Shown here piece by piece: positions 59,131 to 64,000 of a DNA stretch of 64,000 bases. Every line of letters begins with the position of its first letter. Positions within the stretch are counted from its first letter, which is position 1. Origin of the DNA: Aquila chrysaetos chrysaetos. Its lineage: Eukaryota > Chordata > Aves > Accipitriformes > Accipitridae. The notes below the pieces were generated by a model. That model saw only the letters and a program-made list of their open reading frames with translations. It did not search any database and had not been told where the DNA came from. A program made the position numbers and the translations under genes. The DNA lies in NCBI RefSeq assembly GCF_900496995.4, contig NC_044012.1, forward strand, positions 27,355,606 through 27,419,605, written 5' to 3'.

Positions 59131-60681
59131 GGCTCCGGCCCGGCTCCGCCACCTCCGCGCCAGCCGCACCGTCATTTCCGGCCTCGAGGCCGCCTCGAAA
59201 CGCCCCTTCCGGGCGTTGCCACGGAGACGGCGCGGCCCGCGGGCGGCGTCCACTCCGGCGGAGGGGCCGGGAACTGACACCGGGCAGGCGAGGGGGAGCG
59301 GGGCGGGGCGCGGTACCTGCCCCCGCTCTCTTAGCGGGCGGCCCGCTCCATGGCTGACCGTGGGAAACCGCCCACCGACCGCGCAGCGCAGCGCAGTGCA
59401 GCGGCAAAGGCGGGGCAGGGTGGGACAGGCCGGAGAGCACCCACCCCGCGGGGCTGCCGGCGATGACGTCGCGGAAGACGGCGGCTGCAGTCGAGCACGC
59501 GCGCTCCCGGTCCTGCAGACCTCACGCACGCGCACTGTTGCCCCTAGTGGGCCGGCCGGGCAGCCGGGCGGCTGACGCATGCGCACAGCCCCCCTGCCGC
59601 CTTCGCGCCAGGCACACTCCGCGCTGCCCCCTAGCGCATGCGCGCTGCTCCCTGGCGCGCTAAAGCGGGAGAGGCAGGTCCTGCCACGTTGAGTGCAGCG
59701 GCAGCTGAACTCTCACCTATGCTTTCTCCAGCTGGACAGAAACATTTCCCTGGGAAAGGGAGGGTGTTTCAAGGGCTCCCCCAGGAGGGAAACCTCTCAG
59801 AAACTTCGTTTCCCTCCAAAGTATCATCCTATTCCTGAAGGAAAAAGCGGGGAAGAAGTCAGTTGGGGACTTGCCATGTCAAGGGCAGCAGTAGGAGCTG
59901 GCCCTGCTCCATGAGGAGACTGATGAATGCTGGCCCAGTAACGACTCCTCAGGTGTCACAAGGGAAGGGGACCATCGCAGCAGCAAATGCTGTGACAGGC
60001 TCCTGCAGAGGGGTCATCTATCTCCATTAACTAATTAACAATTGCTTTGTTCTTTGCACTCCTAACTGGGGTTCCTGCAATCCTTCCCCAGGATCCACCA
60101 GTCTGATCATCTCTTCTGGGACTGAACTAGAGGCTCAGCGAGTTGGCGACCATCCTGAGCCCCGCCACACGTGTTTTGCAGATGGCTGCTCCACGGAGCC
60201 CCCAGCACCCCCCTCTCACGAGACAGGGTCAGACCTCGGGAAGCGGCAGTGCCAGGTGCCACCCAGGGAAGGGTCAGATCCCGGCAGCTGAATGTCAAGA
60301 AGGGTGTCCCTCTGCCACCCGCTGCCCACATGCGCACTTCAGCTACAGCTCTTGGGCTGCAGAAGTGTACTGTTTGTTACCCATCACAAAATGCTGACGC
60401 CTTTTGTTACCAGGAGAGGGGAAAAGCTCCCACTGGAGAAGTGTATTTTGTGGTCAGTCTGGCTCCCACACCTTCAGCTTGAATATACGTTCTTTATTTA
60501 ATGCGTTTATTATATCCAGAAGCGGGGCGCAGGGCCCCTGAGCTGACTGAGGGATCACAAAGCTGTGCACGCATCTCCCGCTGCTTGGGGAAGAGCTTCA
60601 GGTGGAATGGGTCTTCTTGAAGGCAGTGTCTCTGGAGGCCAAGTATCCTGGCTTGCTGAGGGGCTAGCTGCTGTCAGGGCT

Positions 60682-63600
60682 TTAGATGCCACAGTAGGCG
60701 GGCTTGGTTGGATGAACATAGCTGAACAAGGCATGTGCCCTGTCATGCTTCTTTTCAGGAAAGTAAAGGCATAGCTTGTCCAGGAGATGACCTGGCCAGA
60801 AGTTATTGTCGCTTGACTTTTGCATCTTACTCCTCTGAGGGTGCCTGTGAAAAAAAGCAGGGGAAAAAAGGGAAGAAAAAAAAAAAATGCATATACAAGA
60901 GAGAATAGCATGCTTTACAGAAATAAAATTCTGGGCAGTTTCACTGCTTCTCTTAGTGAGTGCAAAAGCGAGCCTGACAAGAACTAGCTATCTGGGCTTC
61001 CGGGCCCTGGGAAGCTCTGCCAGACCTGTGCTGACCCTGTAGGTACGTATTGGACACGACCGACACAGGAAACGCCAGCTTGTGAAGCAAGTATCTTAAG
61101 AGCTGGCACGTTGCCCATCACTGTAGTATCGAAACACTTTAACTGAGATAACCAAAGACTATTGTGCTCTGCTTTGCAATGTTCTTTTCTCTCCAAAAGC
61201 TTCTACAGCCATCCAAGGCTCGGCTCTCCAGGACTGTCTGTCTTCCACAAGAATAAACGTTCTCTGAGGGGATTTCAGACAAGCGTTGGCTCAGTCTGAG
61301 GAGAAGTTTTGTCACCTCTGTGGTTCAGAGCACAGAGGTAGTCCCAGCTAGTCTGCAAGGCTCCTGCCAGGCACCACAAACTGTTCACCAGCACCACTGC
61401 AACCCAATGACTTAGCTAAAACGCGGGAGCGGCCCTGTAGCTGAGAAGAGGATCTGCCCCTTCGCTGTTGCTCGCTGCCTTGCGGCATCCTAATGGCTCA
61501 CTCCAATACCTCAGTACTGCCTCTGACGCCGTGGGGACTGAGCACAGAGGGGTGGTACACAGCAGGAGGGGACTCATCTTCAGCCCTCTTTGAACAAACC
61601 TATTTTCTGCCTCCTTGGCCTGGCTTCCAGATGCAGTTCCTGATCTGGAGGTGCTCCCAGGTGATGAAGCAACAGCACGTCCCGCGCTGTAGTATCCTCC
61701 AGGCTGCCTGATCTTCCTTATGTCTTCTCCTTCCTTGATGATCTTGTCTCCTGGATGCAGCAGGGCTGTTGGCAAAGTGCAGAGAGAAAACAGTCATGCC
61801 TCGCCCTGGGATCATAAGCCCCGTTTCAGCTTAGATGTTGCAGGCGTAGCAGTCTGCAGCTCAGCCACAGCCATGCCTGTTCCTGGCTATGAACCCACTG
61901 ATCCCAACCCTGGTCTGACTTCCCGGCTTGACCGTGGACATGCCCCATCACCGCAAACTTGCTTCCTGAGCTGCACTCTCGGCTGAACCTGGCTACTGTT
62001 CCAGGGGCAGCGGGAGAGGGCCCTGGCTGATCTGCAGAACCCTTTGATATCTCAGCCCTGCTCTGGCCCTGCTGATGATATTGCTGACCCCAACTGGCAG
62101 CATCTGCCGTGGCCCTCTGAGGGCTGCAAACATGCTCCGTCAGCAGTGCCCCCTGACATTAGTTGTGCTTCTGGGCTTGGGAAGAGACATGAACTTGTCA
62201 GATTTAGTGCATTCACATCAGGCTCTTGGTCTTTGCTCTACCTTTCTGCAGCGTTGGCTCGGCAATGTGAACGTTGCGCTCTTTGCACAGCTTGGAGCTC
62301 TTCAGATAGCTCGTGACGGCATTCCTACGATATCGGTCAACCAGTTCTCCCAAATCGGCCTCTACAGTTGACGGCAGGCAGTGCTCATCAATGGGGCCAT
62401 CCCCAGATCTCACCATCCGGCGCTTTTCTTTCCATTCTATCGGGCTGTCTTTGTTCTGCAAGTAAAGGGCAGGTCCCGATTAGCATTCGGTGGGGCCCTG
62501 GAGTTGCTGCATTCCCTTCAGGGAAGCTACAGGCAGGGATTAATCTCAAAACTATGTGCAGACAGGAGCTGGCACCCTGCAGCGGGATCACAGGGACAGG
62601 CACTCCTCTGGGAGTTCGGTTCCCATCCAGAGCTGGGTCCTCAGACAGATACTCCCTGGAGAGCTCAGTAGAAGAGCAACACACCGGGCACAGGTGCCTC
62701 AGATGAAAAAAGCCTTGCAGTCACCTTCTCATTTCTGATTGTGTCAGGAAGCCAGAGGCTCTTCCCATTGCCGGTGACTGTGGCGCAGCATGTTGGCAAG
62801 AGGAGGTAGCTCTGGATTCTGTCAAGAGTTCATCCAACCCAAGATGCTCCAAAGAAAACATTTGGGAGTGAGCGAATGAGCGAGTCACTGTTATGTTTCC
62901 ATTGGACCGCCTTGCACTGAGCCTCACAACTGAACAGGACAAAGTGCTTATCAGCACCTTAAGGGACAAATCACCTGTCTGGCAGACAGGTTGACGAGAT
63001 GATCAGAAGACAACTCCGTCCCCAGACGTAGAACCTGCTTCAACTTCTCCTCCTTCTTGCCAGTTACCCAGAAAAAGTGTTTACCTCACCAGAGTGTTCA
63101 GAAGCCAAACGAATTGTTTGAGATGGCTTGTAGCACCTCAGCTGCAAGGCACCACGTGCTCAAGAGACTACTGAGAAGCTAATACTCACGATAACGCCTT
63201 GCCCTTTCCTCTACTGCTGCACTGTCCTCTAAACCACCCCACATTCACCAAGGCATGGAGGTGCACTTGTTCTCCTGCCTCATACACAGTACCTTCTCCC
63301 ACCGTCTCCTCTCTCTCAAGTTTTTTCCAATCTCTTCCATTTCATCACAGCTCAGATGCCGTTGTTCTGGCTCGGTGTTGACTGGTGGAAGTTCCAAGCG
63401 TATTAACTTTCTTTCAGGCTTGGTAGGAGCATGAGGCTTCATCCCTTTGGCTGTGCCCCCAGAAGAAGGTAGACAAGTGGCAGTTTTGCAGGTGGCTTTC
63501 TGGAACTGAGCACCTACACCTAGGATAAATTAAAAACCAAACAAACAAAAAGCCCAGAGAAGCCACGTTAGAGCATAGGAGAAAGGAACATCTGATCCAT

Positions 63601-64000
63601 GTTTAAGACAAAGGGGTTTGGCACATTGTGCTGGTTGGAACTCCCAACAGAGCTTACTAAAGAATAAGCTCTTTGAGGTTTTCCACCTGCTACCAGCAGC
63701 TGGAGAAAGGGTCTGCTTTGGGTGAGCTGGATAATGAATGCTAACAAATAAAAATCCAGTACAGGATATTAAACCACAGGGTTCAGACTTTGATCCCAAC
63801 CTGAAAGATCGGCTAACCTGTCTCCTGCAATTGGGCTGACCAGGATATTGAACGTCCCCCAGATCATTCAGCTTCTCCCTACAAGTCTCCTTCTGGCCAC
63901 TCTGCTCTAGGACAATGGTCTCAAGAAGCCATATTCCGGACCCCCCTTTGGCATTTCCTGTGTGTGTAGAGATGCCTTCCCAACCCAGTGCTCTCCTCTC
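60682..64000 (-). CDS. EFCAB12: EFCAB12, unit 3 copy (5' part off window)
   Basis: Four 3' exons are present: 63293-63519, 62242-62455, about 61600-61765 and 60682-60844. The exon equivalent to 21861-22014 begins just past base 64000. A substitution at 63,492 changes a serine codon (AGC) to threonine (ACC) in the 63293-63519 exon. A CC-to-TCA change near 62,822 is intronic: exons 63293-63519 and 62242-62455 join directly in phase without that stretch. Confidence 0.87.

Overview
This is a vertebrate nuclear window, almost certainly from a bird. Four split genes lie on the minus strand with canonical GT/AG introns. The interspersed repeats are CR1 LINEs plus a solo LTR that I recognise as an avian ERVL-type LTR. 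The promoters are CpG islands. There is no prokaryotic or viral gene content.

Layout, left to right (all genes are read right to left): (1) the first four coding exons of RIT1, a Ras-like GTPase, at about 0.2-2.7 kb, with its last exon beyond the left edge; (2) a complete 14-exon KHDC4 gene (KH-domain splicing factor BLOM7/KIAA0907) from 16,990 down to 4,356, with its 3'UTR ending near 3,140. I could join all its exon phases into one 618-codon frame; (3) EFCAB12 at 23.4-18.5 kb; (4) a CCDC81-like gene, with two N-terminal HU-CCDC81 domains, at 31.9-24.1 kb.

The main architectural feature is a head-to-tail tandem array with a period of about 21.07 kb. Unit 1 is 12,005-33,077 and unit 2 is 33,078-54,145. 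Unit 3 starts at 54,146 and runs off the right edge. Each unit carries the 5' part of KHDC4 (CpG-island promoter, exons 1-5 and part of exon 6), all of EFCAB12 that I can see, and the CCDC81-like gene. Because the breakpoint falls inside KHDC4 exon 6, only the leftmost KHDC4 is complete. The copies in units 2 and 3 are 5' fragments running into AT-rich filler and a decayed older copy of the EFCAB12 3' flank. Units differ by only a handful of substitutions and homopolymer changes, so the array is either a very recent segmental duplication or an assembly duplication. The identical junction at both boundaries and the copy-specific variants argue for a genuine tandem event, but read depth is needed to decide.

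Functionally, RIT1 (small GTPase signalling) and KHDC4 (pre-mRNA splicing) are housekeeping genes. EFCAB12 and the CCDC81-like gene belong to families associated with cilia or centrosomes and testis. The array therefore multiplies two putative ciliary genes while duplicating a housekeeping promoter upstream of them.
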